A DNA stretch of 64,000 bases. Source: Medicago truncatula (taxonomy: Eukaryota > Streptophyta > Magnoliopsida > Fabales > Fabaceae). Below, piece after piece: positions 33,901 to 48,000 of this stretch (positions are counted from its first letter, which is position 1; the number at the start of each line of letters is the position of its first letter). The stretch is taken from contig NC_053045.1 of NCBI RefSeq assembly GCF_003473485.1, positions 41,706,494-41,770,493 on the forward strand, given 5' to 3'. The notes below the pieces were generated by a model, which did no database searches, was not told the DNA's origin, and worked only from the letters and a program-made list of their open reading frames with translations. The position numbers were made by a program, and so were the translations under genes.

Positions 33901-33919
33901 GTAAGAAATGTAATGTTTG

Positions 33920-34860
33920 ACATAATTTGATTAATTGGGTTTGTTGTGAAAAAACAAAGGTATGGTTCATTATAGTTATAGACAAATTTGATAATGATTT
34001 TCAAAGAATGTCTTTTTTTATTTGATTATAAAAAGTGTTGTGTTGTGTGTATAAAGGAACCAAGAATAACTTAAAATGAGAAGACACTATGTAGAGGAAA
34101 TGTAAATGTCCATTTAATTTATGTGATTATTTTTTTGACATCTAATGAAGACAAAGTTAGAAAGTTGTATTTTTGTTAGTCATTTAAATGTAAAAGAGAA
34201 ATGCGAATCTCAGCTGGATAAGGAAATGGGGCGTCGGAACAGTGCATAGTGACAGTCAGGGAGAGGTGCTTGCAGCTACGACATGGTTGGTCATGGGCTA
34301 CAATGATCTTGAAGTTGCTGAAGTGTTTGCTTTGTATAGATCTTGAAAAGTTATTTTCTAAGGGGAGAGAAACCGGTTCCTGGGAGCAGCATTAATTCTC
34401 TTCGAACCCAATTTGATGAGAATAGTTTTACCCATGTTCATAGATTAGGTAATATGGTAGCCCACAAGTTGGCCAATTTGGTTTTGCAAGAGCACAATAA
34501 GGTCTGGATCGAAGAGATCCCAAACTATATTGCTTCTGATATTGTAACTGACATCATTCATTAATATATGAGTTTTTTTTGTCCAAAAAAAAAAATGCAA
34601 TATTTGTTAATTTTTTTTGGATGATCACAAATATATTTACAAATATAGAGTAGTTGGTGAGTTACAACTATTCAAGATATTTTCTAGGCACATCTCGAAT
34701 TGATCAAATCATTTAACGAAACACAACCCACGAAAGAGTTGAATGTGTTTATGGTAAGTTGAAAAAATATTTAACGAAAGTAAAAGTGACTTGATCGGGA
34801 GTTGGGAAGCAGTTCACAATATGATTAAACTACAGCTCACTGAGATACAAGTCTCTTTTG
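33920..34860 (+). pseudogene. Decayed MULE/FAR1-type transposase with RNase H fragment inside
   Basis: Broken plus-strand frames carry traces of a plant MULE transposase of the FAR1-related kind. About 33917-34010 reads NLINWVCCEKTKVWFIIVIDKFDND. About 34045-34130 reads LK*EDT...RKCKCPFNLCDYF, the Cys-containing DNA-binding region, with stops. About 34735-34860 reads a GKLKK-like segment, then SDLIGSWEAVHNMIKLQLTE and IQVSFG, the C-terminal part. Between them, 34207-34345 reads WGVGTVHSDSQGEVLAATTW and 34390-34564 reads FDENSFTHVHRLGNMVAHKLANLVL, which are pieces of a retroelement RNase H domain. Many stops and frame changes rule out a working protein. Confidence 0.6.
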
Positions 34861-36030
34861 GGATTATAACAGCCCATTTCAGTAGCTTCATCTTTAGGTA
34901 TTGGCGGAAGATATTTAAGTAGTCTACAATTTATATGCAAGTGCAACATACAAGAAACATCATCGGTCTTAATAGTCATCTCACCAATTAAAAGATGAAA
35001 GTTGTTTGTATTCTTGTATCACCTATGTGAATGTTGTGCATAGACCATGATTAACCCAACCATAGTTTGTCTCACCAAAGTAGTTAAGTTTAGAGGCACT
35101 TATCACATCCTAAAACCATCTGAGATGCTTTTCAATTTATCGAGGTCAAATATGCACATTCTTAGAAAAATAGTAATAAAAACATATCAATGAATTCAAT
35201 ATAAATTACAATGAATATTATATGTCCCTGGTCAGCTACTCCCATCTTAGTATTTGATGGTTGCGATGTATCTTATGGTGGTGGTGGTGGTGGTGTTGAT
35301 GATGGTGGTGTGGGTGGTTTGATGAGGAACAAGATTTCATGGAAGTAGGACATTATCAACATATTTTGCTCTTTATTTTTAGAGACGCTCATTTGATTTA
35401 TTATGCTCTTTTTTTCCGTAATAACTTTATTATGGAGTTTGAAGTTGAAATTTTGAGGTTAATTGGTGTTCCATTGTAGATGTGTCATTTACAATGTTTT
35501 TTTTTTAGAGTCGTCATTTATTTTTTAAAGACTCTTATTACGATTCTACGAGTCTTTTACAAAACAAAACTCTATAGATTCACGACTATATTTTAATCAC
35601 CTCCCCACGGCAAAAAAAAAGTAGATTTTGTTGTTCTATTCCCGATCAATCTCTCTCTCTCTTCCATGTTATTGCAAAGTGTTGGTTTCATTTTGACCCC
35701 TCCTTTCCCCTTTTCTAAACAGTTTATGAAAGGAGTGGTGATGATATAGTACAACTTAAAGAATCCTTGACTTATTCTAAGAAAGAACCTTTGCCTCTTG
35801 GTGAGTTCATTTAATATATGCAACGCGTATTAAAAAAACATTGTATTAGATCTAGAGCTGAGGAATATGTGAGAACGAGAAATGAAATTTCAAACTATAA
35901 TATTATCTGCAAATAAATTACTTTTCAACCAAATAAATTAATCATAAATTTTTTGCAAATAACAGGTGTACAATAGTGTCAAAATTTGTTGATAGCATTA
36001 GATCTAGAGCTGAGGAACATCGGTGCTACA
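34861..36030. other. Spacer at the RNA polymerase I gene 3' side
   Basis: No gene. GGTGGT-type short repeats lie at 35277-35320. A perfect 21-base direct repeat, beginning ATTAGATCTAGAGCTGAGG, occurs at 35845-35865 and 35997-36017, just beyond the stop codon of the RNA polymerase I subunit. Confidence 0.45.
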
Positions 36031-39000
36031 TCATATTTCCAGCTTCTGAATCAAGTCAATACACCCAGTTCCCATCTTCACCGGCAAACCGAGACAAATT
36101 CTAGAAGAAGGAGTCTCCAAGGTGTCTACCTGCCCATGACGAGCCGCTTCAACAATGAAGTTGGATGCTGTCTCATAAGATATTTTGACAAAAGGGGATG
36201 TAGAATCTGCTATCCCCGATCTGGTCAAAGGGCGATAGGAACCAGAATGTGTCATAAAGTCAGCAATAAGCATCAAGTGTCTGATGTTTACCGATATCCC
36301 ATAAGACTTGAAAACATTTTGTACTTCCCGGATGATGACTTCTTTGGCTGCTTCCACCCCATAGGCTTTTAGTATAGCATGCACGTCATTTGAATAAACA
36401 TACCTAACTTTCAGATCATCTTCCATCTCCCAAAATGTTTTGAAATGTATACCAGACGTTTGAAGTGCTGGTATTTTTTCTTTAACTGATGACGGAATAT
36501 CATCCCTTTTACTATCATCTTCACCATAGTAGATTACGCCACTTTCTTTACATGTAATAGCTTTACATTGGCCAACCTTACCAAAGTTCTGGATACAAAC
36601 CTTCTCGGCTGTTCTCTGAGCAATCTGCATACAGATAATTAAAGAACCGTCAGTTTTATATGATGAGCAAGGAGTAAAATAGAAAATTGACAGTATTCGC
36701 TTCCTGGTTTTATTTCACTACATAATTTCATTATAACCCAGTTGTTACTATTTCTTGTCCACATACCAAAGGACCATGCATAGCTATCCTATCAACAACT
36801 AAATCCTCTGTCCACTAGGAGGAACCAGTTACATGGAACACAATGGTAAAATGCATTGTCATTAATCAATCATAATGACAGATCATTTAAATACAGAACG
36901 CCAATTGAGGCTAGCTGTGATTAGTAAAAACCAGGAGAGGAGGAATTGGATGTGTTGTTGAAGCAAGTACAACTCGATAGGTATCATGGGGCAGTAGCTG
37001 AGTCTCAAAGGCCCTGGTCAATGTGTGCTGTCTGTCTAGGGGAGCATCAACTATTATTGGTACTGGAGCTACCAGTAATTAGCTGTTACACAGGCTTGTT
37101 CATGCTTTGGGTTTGAAGGTAATGGTAATTGAAGATGCAAGAGCTCCTATAGAGTTAAGGATAGATAGAGTCGTAGCAAATAGAAATCCACAGTCAAACA
37201 TATTTTTGGAGTTGGGTTACTTAAAAAAGTTCACTATTAAACAGAAAATGTTTTGCAGTAGAAAGTACCTGAGCCAATAATATGTGAGGTTCACCAATAA
37301 ATTTAAAGTGGATCTCGAAACGCATTCCCCCGGCTTTCACATAAACTCTCCGGTCATATTTTTTGCTCGCGGGTTCAAATTTTCTCTTTTTAGATTTTGA
37401 AGTTTCTTCAAGTGTCACATTTTTATCACTGTCATTTACTTCAATATCACTGTCATCTCCATTTACTTCAACACCATTGTCATCTTCATCATCTTTACCA
37501 TCCTCAGAGACTTCAACGTCCTCTGACTTCTCACCATCATGTGTTTCCTCTTCAGGACCATCATCGTAATCAACCTCATCCGTAGCTCGTTGTTTACTCT
37601 TTTGAGCATCAAAACCATCTTCCTCAGCATCCTCTGTATCACCAACTTCGTCGTCATCATCAGTTTGACCATTTTGGTTGGATGCCGATTCATTGCTATG
37701 ATCATTATCTAAACCATTTGAAGAATTTGATTTGCCTTGAAAATCTTTTATGCCACTAATTCTAGCCAGCAATGAAATGTGATTTTCAATCGCATCCTCC
37801 AATTCCCTCACAAAGCCAACTCTTAGAGTTTCCTCCCAGTCTTCAAGGGTAACATCCGTGTATTTGGGATAGTGTTTAGGTTTATGCAGCTTCATTGTAA
37901 GCTTATATATACTGCAAATGCGGCCCTCTTTTACAGCTACTGGTACAACAGAAACTTTCATACTCTCAATTATGTCAGCTACTGTAATCTTTTTCATTTT
38001 GTCTGCAAGACGAATAGCATCTTCCCTGCAAACAACATATTCACAGAAAATAAACCATGCACAAAAAAAAAAAAAATGGAGAACAGAGAACAATGTCAGT
38101 ATCTCACATAGATTTGTTGGGCCTCAGGGGGCATGTCATAAAGGGAGTCTTTATGTTTTTGCTGGCTGCCACCACGATCTCGTGCAAACGAGGAATTCCG
38201 AGAGTGACATTCATTTCACCTCGACCAGCAAGGTGGAAAGTATTCAAACTGAGTAAAAAAGGGAAAGAGGAAGCCAAAACCGTTAACCAACCACATAAAA
38301 GTTACTGATAATTTTACAAAATAACAAAGAAGGAAAACAAACAGATATGCAATCCCAATCACAACGGCTTCTATTCAAGGCACAAATTTCACACATATAC
38401 AACGAGTCTCCATTTACAATTATCGAGAATTTAATGACCATCAAAAACAAAATTCACCGTTTAGTTTTTTTTTTTGTTCCTTCCAAGTTGTAGCACCAAT
38501 TGTTCAAAATGCACCGTTTAGTTTTTTTTTAAGAATCATTCCTCTAGTAAGCTTTTTGAGATAAAACCTAATTGAACTCTGTCTCTACTGAGTGAAGAAA
38601 CATAAACGTGTATTTATCACTAGTTAGATCGAGCCGTGTTCAATAAATACAATTTATGCAAATGTCACGGCCAGCTATTCAAGGTTTCAACGAGATTGTG
38701 AAAAAACTTAAGATCAAGTGGTTTAAGTGTATCGCCAGCTACTATTCATTGCTTGAAGGACCTCTATTTCCCATAAATTATTTGTTCAAGTTTTTTGTGA
38801 AGTGTAACTATTCCTATTCGATTTAAACTCAAGATGAAATTTCCACTTCAAATAGTGTGCTTATCTGTAGCAGCTATAAGGATTACAGTGATCATAAAAG
38901 ACTGGTGCCATAATTTAATTATTCATGTTATTTCGTGAAATAGATTGATCAAAAAGACATCTTATGGTGTCATGATGGTATGTGTAGAAAATGAGGACAA

Positions 39001-42000
39001 AAGTTTATCACAATTCAAATAACTTACGTCATCTGTGTTGCTGGTTCTCCAACAGACTGAGAAGCTAACACACCAACTGGCTCACCGGGTTGAGCAAGAC
39101 TTGAGACATACTTGTGTTCCATCACCTGTAGGAAATCTGCTTCTTTCATTGAACTGGAATTTCTCTGTTTTGAAGAAAAATCACGAATGAAGTTTTCTGC
39201 TTTTCCTTTAAGAGCGTCAGGCAACTTGTTAATATAAGGACTAGACCTATCTAGCTGACGGCAACAGTTGCTGTAAATCAATTCTTTATTCTGAAAATAA
39301 AGAACAAATACATAAACCACTGATACAAGATCTATATGTAATTTATGGTTTTATTAAAATATTAAACAAGTTCATACAATTGACAATGCTTCAAATTTGT
39401 TGATAAAGCTAGTTTGATGGACATCCACACCATCTTCTCCATAGTGAAACTGAATAATTGACCCATCAGAATCACGGACAGTATGATCATAACAAACTTT
39501 AAGAGACTCCAGGTTTTTCATTAGACATCTTTGCAGGTAACCACTCCTAGATGTTTTGACTGCAGTGTCAACTAATCTGTGAACAAAAGATGTCATTTAT
39601 CAGGATATATGAGGTAAAACATATGATGACCAGAAATAGAATACATTAAGCCTTGTATCTGAAAAATATCACCACATTTTCACAAACAAAACCCAGTGAG
39701 CTTGCACAAGTTTTGGTCCATAAACTGGTGATTCTAATTTAAGATAACTTGCATTGTTGCACTTAATATTAAAATCATTCATCTGCTTTCACCTAGCAGG
39801 TTAGGCTTTGGGGATAGATGGTTCATGACATGACATGACATGGTATCAAAGCCTAAAATAATATCAAGATATTTATATCTTCTAACACTAACAATGACAT
39901 TGGGCCCCACACATATTATATCCAGTCCTACACAGTTCATGCTCCAATTATCCATATTTTTTGGGAGTGAATGGGGTAAGTGAAGATCCCACATTAGTTA
40001 GGTATATGGCCAAAGTAAACTACTCTAATAAACGACGACTTATTGACACAGATGAACTCTACAAGTAACAAAAAACCTAATTTTCACTGAAACATTCGGA
40101 AAAGGGTATTTTTTGATGGTTTCTCCTAAAGGTCTTCCACCTGAATTTAAAATATATTCTATTTCTCCCAATTTTCTCAATGGCACCACTAATAGTCTAC
40201 CCCTACTACTTTTAAACAACCAATCAAGAAAAAACTAGGCATTTCCTAAATTTGTGTCATGTAACCCAACTTCATGGATCATGAGTATTTAAACTGACAG
40301 TTATTTTGCACATTCCTTTTCTAATATAAGCTATAAAATTAAAAATAAATTAAAACACTAGCTAATGTGTATAAAACATATTTACCATATTTAAAAAACA
40401 AAATACAAAATATAATGGTCTCTTTTCAAAGAAGAACGATATATGTGCAAGAAGTGCAAGCTGTATGCACAATCTGGACTAAGAAAACATAACTAAGGGA
40501 CCCGGGTAATACACCACCCAAGGGCATCCATGGGACAAAGGGAGTATATGAGGAGTTTTAAAAAGTTGGTGTTTCCAAGTATGAAGAGTACTAGCAACAC
40601 TCGTTTTCCAACAGTCTACACTCCTTCTCTTACTGGGTGAAATCAATGTGAGTCTACACTTTTAAAATGAGGCCTGCATAAATTGGCAGAACCTGGGTTT
40701 CATCCAATAAAAGTGTGAGTGTTAGAGTGGATGTTGAAAAGAGAGTGTTGCTAGCACTCCTCTTCCAAGTATTATTCCTCTATACTCATAATCTATTGCA
40801 CTAATAAAAATGACAATGGTGTAACTTGACTTGATGGTCTTGCCATATTTCCTGGAGACCATAGAAGAAAGCACATTCATGATTAAAAAAAAATTCAAAA
40901 GATTATTTGATGAAAATAAATTATTAAAGTTCAGGCTTTTAATATGTAATAAACAAGTGCAAAACTTACTAGACACTTTGGGCTTTCTAACAAACAAAAA
41001 ACAAAAACTATTCTCTTTCCAAAATCAATCACAACAGACAAAAGTTGTATATCTGATCGTCCCATGCATCTGCATGAGACTGTGAAGTATACGACTATTA
41101 CCTATTGGTTTGTCACCCAGATGTTAAGCAAAGAAACGAAGACTTTCTCATTTACTCACCTTATGTTTCTATTTGATTTCATGAAGTGATTCATTCTGTT
41201 TATATTTGAAGATACTCTTGCCCATTAAAATTTGATTTGATGAAGTGATTCATTCTGTTTATATTTGAAGATATTGTAGTCATTAAAGTTACATAGTAAC
41301 TAGTAACTAAAGTGATTGGTTTTGCCAACAGTATTGTCAAATATCGGCCATTGCGGTGGCAGATTTTTTGACAACTAAGATGTCCAATGTGCGAAGGATG
41401 GTGGCGCCATGGCATTTTATGGCAAATATGGAGGCTTAACTGATGGATTTTTTTTACTAATTGCCATGGTCCACCATCCACAATCGATAACACTGTATTT
41501 GAAACATATAAGCATGCAGTATTATGGGCCATTAATAGCATTATTACACAAACAATTAATAGCATTTTGATTCATAATCCTGAAGCTTTTGTCTTACCCT
41601 TCTCGACCAGCCATACAATGAAAGTAATATTCCTGTGGACGAAGAGCTGTAAGAAACCGATCAATGATGAACCCTCCTGCTCTGGGGGAACAATCCCATG
41701 ATGGAAAGCAAGGTAAGGTCTTTCCAGAAACCATACGTGGGACTCTTTTTCCTTCCAACTCTTGTTGGCCAAGATGAGAAGATATCTGCTGGAAGTTGAC
41801 CTGTTCAAAAGCATATGAAATCATCTTCATATCAAAAAAATGGCAATAAAAAAATATACAGATGACTGGTGGTATCAATTGCAAAAGATAAAAATGGACT
41901 TGGGATAATGTGTTTCAGAAACAACACCAGAACAGTTCATGTTATCAAAAAAAAAAAAAAACTATAAAACAATTGCCAGACTAGTTATCAATGTCTGGTT

Positions 42001-45000
42001 AATAAAAGAATCGATCAAAACCAAATGCAAACAAACTTAAATTACCAAACTGTCTTAATACCAGAATAGATTTTAACTTAGGTCCTAGGCACAAAGTTTT
42101 AGGACTTCAAATAGGTGTTGTATGAAAGAGACTTGAGCATTCGGTATATTCAAAGGAAGTACACACAATATGTAGTATGTATAGTGCTCTGTATCCTTAT
42201 ATGCAAACAACTAAGATAAATAGTGTGATGTAGATGCAACAATACTCTTACCATACTGCCCTTAGCTCCAGATGTAGTCATAAGAGAAATCCAATTTTTT
42301 CCTGAGGGTTTTAATGATCCTTTAGATAGTAGCTCCTTCAATACCCCTGAGCTAGTTCTGGAGTTAAGATTACTTATCATCTTCCTATCTAAGTATGTTA
42401 TGGCAGCTTCTCCATTACTGCGTATTTTTTTCTCAACATTCAACTGCATTGTGATTGGATCTGAAATACCAAATATGTCAACGCATTAATGTTTTACAAA
42501 AACATATAAACAGTAATAAGGAAATGCCAAGTACACCAGGAAAGAAAACTACAAATTGGAAGCCTGTCTAGCACTATGTTGATAACAGAATACAAAATTT
42601 TAAATTAAAAATACAAAATGCTTTATCCAAAATATGATTTATGTGTATGTCAGTATGTGTACAAGCATATATATGATGAAATGCATACACCAATCTGTCA
42701 TAACATATTGGATTGCATTCCCACTAGTTTCCATTTCCAGGAATAACACTAATCTAATATGAAATAAGCCCATCGGAGATTAGTTGAATAAGATGAGAAT
42801 AAATTGGATAATGAAACCCCTATGGAAGATGTTTTCTTCCATGCTCATTTGGAAGACATGTTTGATTCTTAAGGGTCACAAACTGCCTATTCTTGCATGA
42901 GAAATTATATTTATTGCAAGACATTGAAACCAATTTTCACACATTATTTGTTCAGTTGATTCACCAACAATTACTTTTTGTCTTGAAAAATAGGTAAAAA
43001 CAAGCCATTGAGGCGGGTTTTAAATTTGAAGAGATAGTAAATGTTCTTCCAGGCTCATAACTATATTCTGAAAGTGTAAATTCAATGGGAAAGATGGCAA
43101 TACATGTTCAACCAACTTCTTTGTGGTTGCTTAAAAGTCTCCTGATTTAAAAAGAAATCATTTAATTAGGAAAAAAAATATTTTCTTTCAAACAGAGAGA
43201 AGATAAATTCACAAATAAATCATTCGCCTCAAGAGGTGACCATACATAGGTCCGCATTTCAAGCAAAAATGTTCCTAGCTATTAATGAAGATACATCAAT
43301 TTATCTAGACAGTTATCCCCACCGCATCAGTCAATGGTGATGGAGAAGAGCACTCGTCCTATCTAATTGGTCTTGGGTCTTGGCAATTCTTCTATGAAGT
43401 ACTCCCTTCGTCTCTAAATAATAGTCGTTTAAGGTTTATGCACGATTATTAAGAAAATGATTAATTGTGTTGATTTTGATGGTAAAATTAGTTTCATTTG
43501 CTAAAACACCCTTATTAATTGTAGTTAGTGGAGTAGTTAAGTTGGATGAAATTCAATAAATAAGGGTATAATAATGGAAAGAAAAAAAATAAATGCTGCG
43601 TTGGAATTCTAAAGTGACAATTATTTTGAGAAAAAGAAAAAAAATGGTAAGGAGACAATTATTGTGAGACGGAGGGAGCATGAAGAACCAAACACACTAA
43701 CAATAAGCCTTGGAGTATAAAGGGTTAAAGGTATACATTAAACATGTCAAAAGCCTGAATATTAACTTTCATTTTCAATTTAGTGCGTGTTTGCATAAAC
43801 ATGTCATTAGTTGCTTATTTAGTAAATGTTTATCACACGAGAACTCATATAGTAAGCATTTGCGCATTAACTAATTTTCAAAAACATAACTGAAAAACTT
43901 GTTGAAATCATTTTAAACCAGCTAACAGAAGCAACATAAACCAGACAAAAAACTTTTCCAACCACCCTTGATTCTTATTAGAGTCAACATCCGTCATAAC
44001 TATCATTCTGGGAATCAATCACCTTAACGTTAAATCAAAACACACTAATTACCTACTCAACATAGCATCAATATCTTGTTGTCATAAAAAATAATACTTT
44101 TGGTGTATCTTCCTTTACTGGCTAACCTTTTTTAAAACACAAAAAACATGCATCTACCAATTACCAATTGTAACTTCATATTACCTATATTTTCACTCTC
44201 CATGACTCCAATGAATTCACGATGAACAATGTCACCGATTTCCTCGCAGCTTTCAAGTTGATTTAGTCTTTCACTATCTTTTCCTACTTTTATCAGAAGA
44301 TCATCAACCCCACAAGTGAACCCATGCATCTGAATGACAAAATATATTATATTTTTGCAGGATAATTAAATCTTATAAAATATATTGTATTAGCAAAACT
44401 AGAGAAATGGTGACTACTGACTAACCTGTAAAAAGTTTGTGAACAGCCGACTTAATGCCGAAAGAAGAATGCCAGCAGTATTTGAGCCATAAAACTCTTG
44501 CACTGTATGCACCATTCCATAGTCACCAAATTGAGCCTTATCAACTACACCGCGCACCAAATCATTTCTATATATCAACAATTTATCCTCAAGCTCATCC
44601 TTCTTTCTTGATGTATCTTTAGTGTGTTTTTTTATTTCCCCCGTTTGAGTCTTAAAAAAACTAGATGGGATTTTTGCGTTCTTCTCTACGGTAAATGGTG
44701 GGCGACCTTTAGTGATATAGCATAGCAATGCACTGATAACCTTGACAGTAGTAGAAGCAAAAATTACTTCACGCAACGACAATGGCATAAAAAACAAAGA
44801 ACGGAATAGACCCAAGAACGAAAAATAAGAAGCCGGTGTTGTCAGACAACAGAGCTATAGCTCTATAGTGTAGCTGAATCTAAACAAATCACTATTGTTC
44901 CATAATAGGCTATTTAGTACAAAGTGTTGTTAAATAGAAGCTATGGCTTGTCAGAATTCTAATAAATACACTATTTATCGTGATCCCCAATTGACTAAGA

Positions 45001-48000
45001 AACAAGATTTAACACATGCTGATTCATGAATTTAATAAACTTCAAAACAATACACGGGGGGAGAAAAGGACAAAACAAAAAGGTTACTGCAAGTTTATTT
45101 AGGGATAGTCTGTTTCACGGAATCAAAAATTACTCCGAGGATTAACTTCCCTAGAAAAATAAATATGGGAATTCGATTCCTGGATTTTTTTTTAAATTCG
45201 GCGCACAAATTAATATTCCTAAGAAAATCGTAGTAATAAAATATACTACTAAAATGAGTTCAATTTCCCCCCTTCTCACTTGGAAATAAACCTTTATACC
45301 CCAGGAATATTCTCAACCTTATAACAAATATAGGTATACTCACTCCTTACCAATGTACTTCCGGAAACGTGATTCCTAGACTTAAAGTAAACACCCCAAT
45401 TAGATAGTAGCCTTTTATAACATCTGAAGGGTAAAAATGTATAGTAACCTGTTTTCCTGTCCACAGCGGCTCTGGCTTGAATATTGCTGGAGGAAACAGA
45501 AACATTTCACTCTCAGAGTTTGACATTAAAACTTTCTGTCCTGGTTTGCAAGAAAAAGAGCCCATCCCAGTCATGGATACACCAGAACTGTAGAGAAGTT
45601 GATTGAATTCTTGACAGCTCAAAAAGGTGTCTTTTTTTGTGAGAAGTGCAGCACTTACAATATGATCCTGGAAAATTTGTTTGAAATGGGAAAAATAAAC
45701 TTCAGAAACTCACCCAAAAAAATCATCTATATAATAAGAAAACAGTTTTTATTAGCCTAGCGGCACACTCTTATTGTTTGCCGGCATAAGTGCCACACAT
45801 TCTTGTGTTTGTGTTCTCTCCGTCGATTTATTTATGCCCTTGCCACATACTGCATGGGTGACCTCTACTATATATAAGTAAAGGTCACTAACTACTTATG
45901 CCAATAGATGAGGCCCAACAGTAGATTTGTTTGCTTGTGATCTATTGGTCATGGGTATACTTGAGATTTGGGGAAACATCCTCTCAACCCCCTGGAGTTA
46001 AGATGCATGTGTGTGATGCATCTCATTCTCTCTTGACCCCCCGCTATGTTGGGATCCAAATGTTTTTTAATTATGTATGCAAATACCTGAATCAAGGCTC
46101 TGATTGGATCACCACTTGTAGGCTTCACATATTGGTTGTTGGCATTTACAATATTGTAAGCTTCAGCACGTGAAATTTCATCTTGTGGAAAATGAACATT
46201 AATCTCATCACCGTCAAAATCAGCATTGTATGTACTGAGATCATGAAGAGAAGCAAAAAGAAATATAAACAAATTAAGCAAAGATATTCATATAATACAT
46301 GAAAATAAGTTCTCAAAATATAGTCAAAAGTATTAATAAATAATATTCTTCACATACATATAATGCAATCAGACCAAGCTCAAAGAATGAATATAATGTT
46401 ACCTGCAGTTTGCATAATGCATGCGTACCGTTTTCTCCCCCTTTAGAACGCGCACTACATGGGCCATTATACTAGGTTTATGAAGTGTTGGCTGCAACAG
46501 AATGCAAAGTCAAATTCAAACCATAAGGTACTGATGACTATGTTCGTATCACAATGATTTAGAAACATAGTCTTCAGAAAACGGCATTATGTTCATTGTG
46601 ATTGTGGTATACAGTACCCAAGATAATGACATCAGTATAACTTTTGCCAACTTAAAGAAAAACAGGATTTTAACTCAAAAATTAAAATGAAATGCATATC
46701 CGCATACTTCTGTGTGCACGATCATGCGCTAACAAATGTATTTGTATGTTATGAACCACGTCAACTTTTCAACGGATGTGATAGTTCCAGCATTCTATTT
46801 TCATATAGAGTTCTCATTATTTCATGTTATTTTAAAAGGTCAAATATCATTAAGGGAATACAAGACAATGCTATATTTATTATTATATTATTAAAACACA
46901 TCAAATGAGATAATGCATTACCTGTCGATTAACAAGCACTACATCGCCATCCTTCAAGTGACGATACACAACTTTTCCTTCAAATTCATGTTCATGTATC
47001 TTCCCATGATGCATAATAACCCCTCTTGAGGATTGTAATCTCCTTGATGTTGAAGAACGTAAACTCTTATCTTTCTGAAGCCTGAGTGTTGATGTTTTAT
47101 CAGTATAGAGTATCGCACCTGGATGGGTGTCAGGACCATTTAGGATAGCGTCCATTAACTTGGCTGAATTCCAAGGAGTCACTCTCTGCAATATATTAAA
47201 ACAACAAAAAAACAATGGCAGGAAAGAGATTATCATACAAAATAGTAAACAATTACAATATTAAAAAATGACGGCATGCGTTATCATTGGTTTGTCAACG
47301 TGTTAAATTTACTACATTACACGTTTACACATCACAATATAGTAAAATCTTAATCTATGTTTCTAATGCTCAGGAAGAATTAAAAAGCCAAAGTTTGGCT
47401 GCCGAGAACAAATTACTAACCAGATGAATAAGAATGCTTGTCAAATTACACATCACAATATAGTAAAAAATGACGGCATGCGTTATCATTGGTTTGTCAA
47501 CGTGTTAAATTTACTACATTACACGTTTACACATCACAATATAGTAAAATCTTAATCTATGTTTCTAATGCTCAGGAAGAATTAAAAAGCCAAAGTTTGG
47601 CTGCCGAGAACAAATTACTAACCAGATGAATAAGAATGCTTGTTTCCTTTAATTTACACAGGTTGTAACACGGGAAAAGATGGTTTTTTCTATCTAAGAT
47701 CATCAGATTTATATAAGCAGCAAAGACATTTTAGAGTAGATAAATGAGAGAAAATGTGAAGACAACTTTTCTATATTTCTAAATATGAATTTTTGATCTT
47801 GAAGATCAAATTACAAGAGAATTTTGATGATCACTATCCACCACCACTCACAGTGGTGCTAAGTAACCTACACCAACTCATAACAAACTCTCATAGAGGC
47901 AATTAAAATCAGTTTAGGTTGATGTGACGAAGCAGTACAAACACAATAAAAGATATGTAGTTACAACTCTCACCTCAGGATATGTTAACCTTAGAGCAAA

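Noticed and set aside
36900..37200. Coding-like stretch in NRPA1 intron 20
   Set aside because: A plus-strand frame reads about 40 codons without a stop (36930-37070), but I recognise no family and it stops soon after. It may be repeat debris.
37463..37705. 80-codon minus-strand frame rich in Met, Lys and Arg
   Set aside because: It is a frame-shifted reading of the acidic D/E-coding insert of NRPA1 exon 20.
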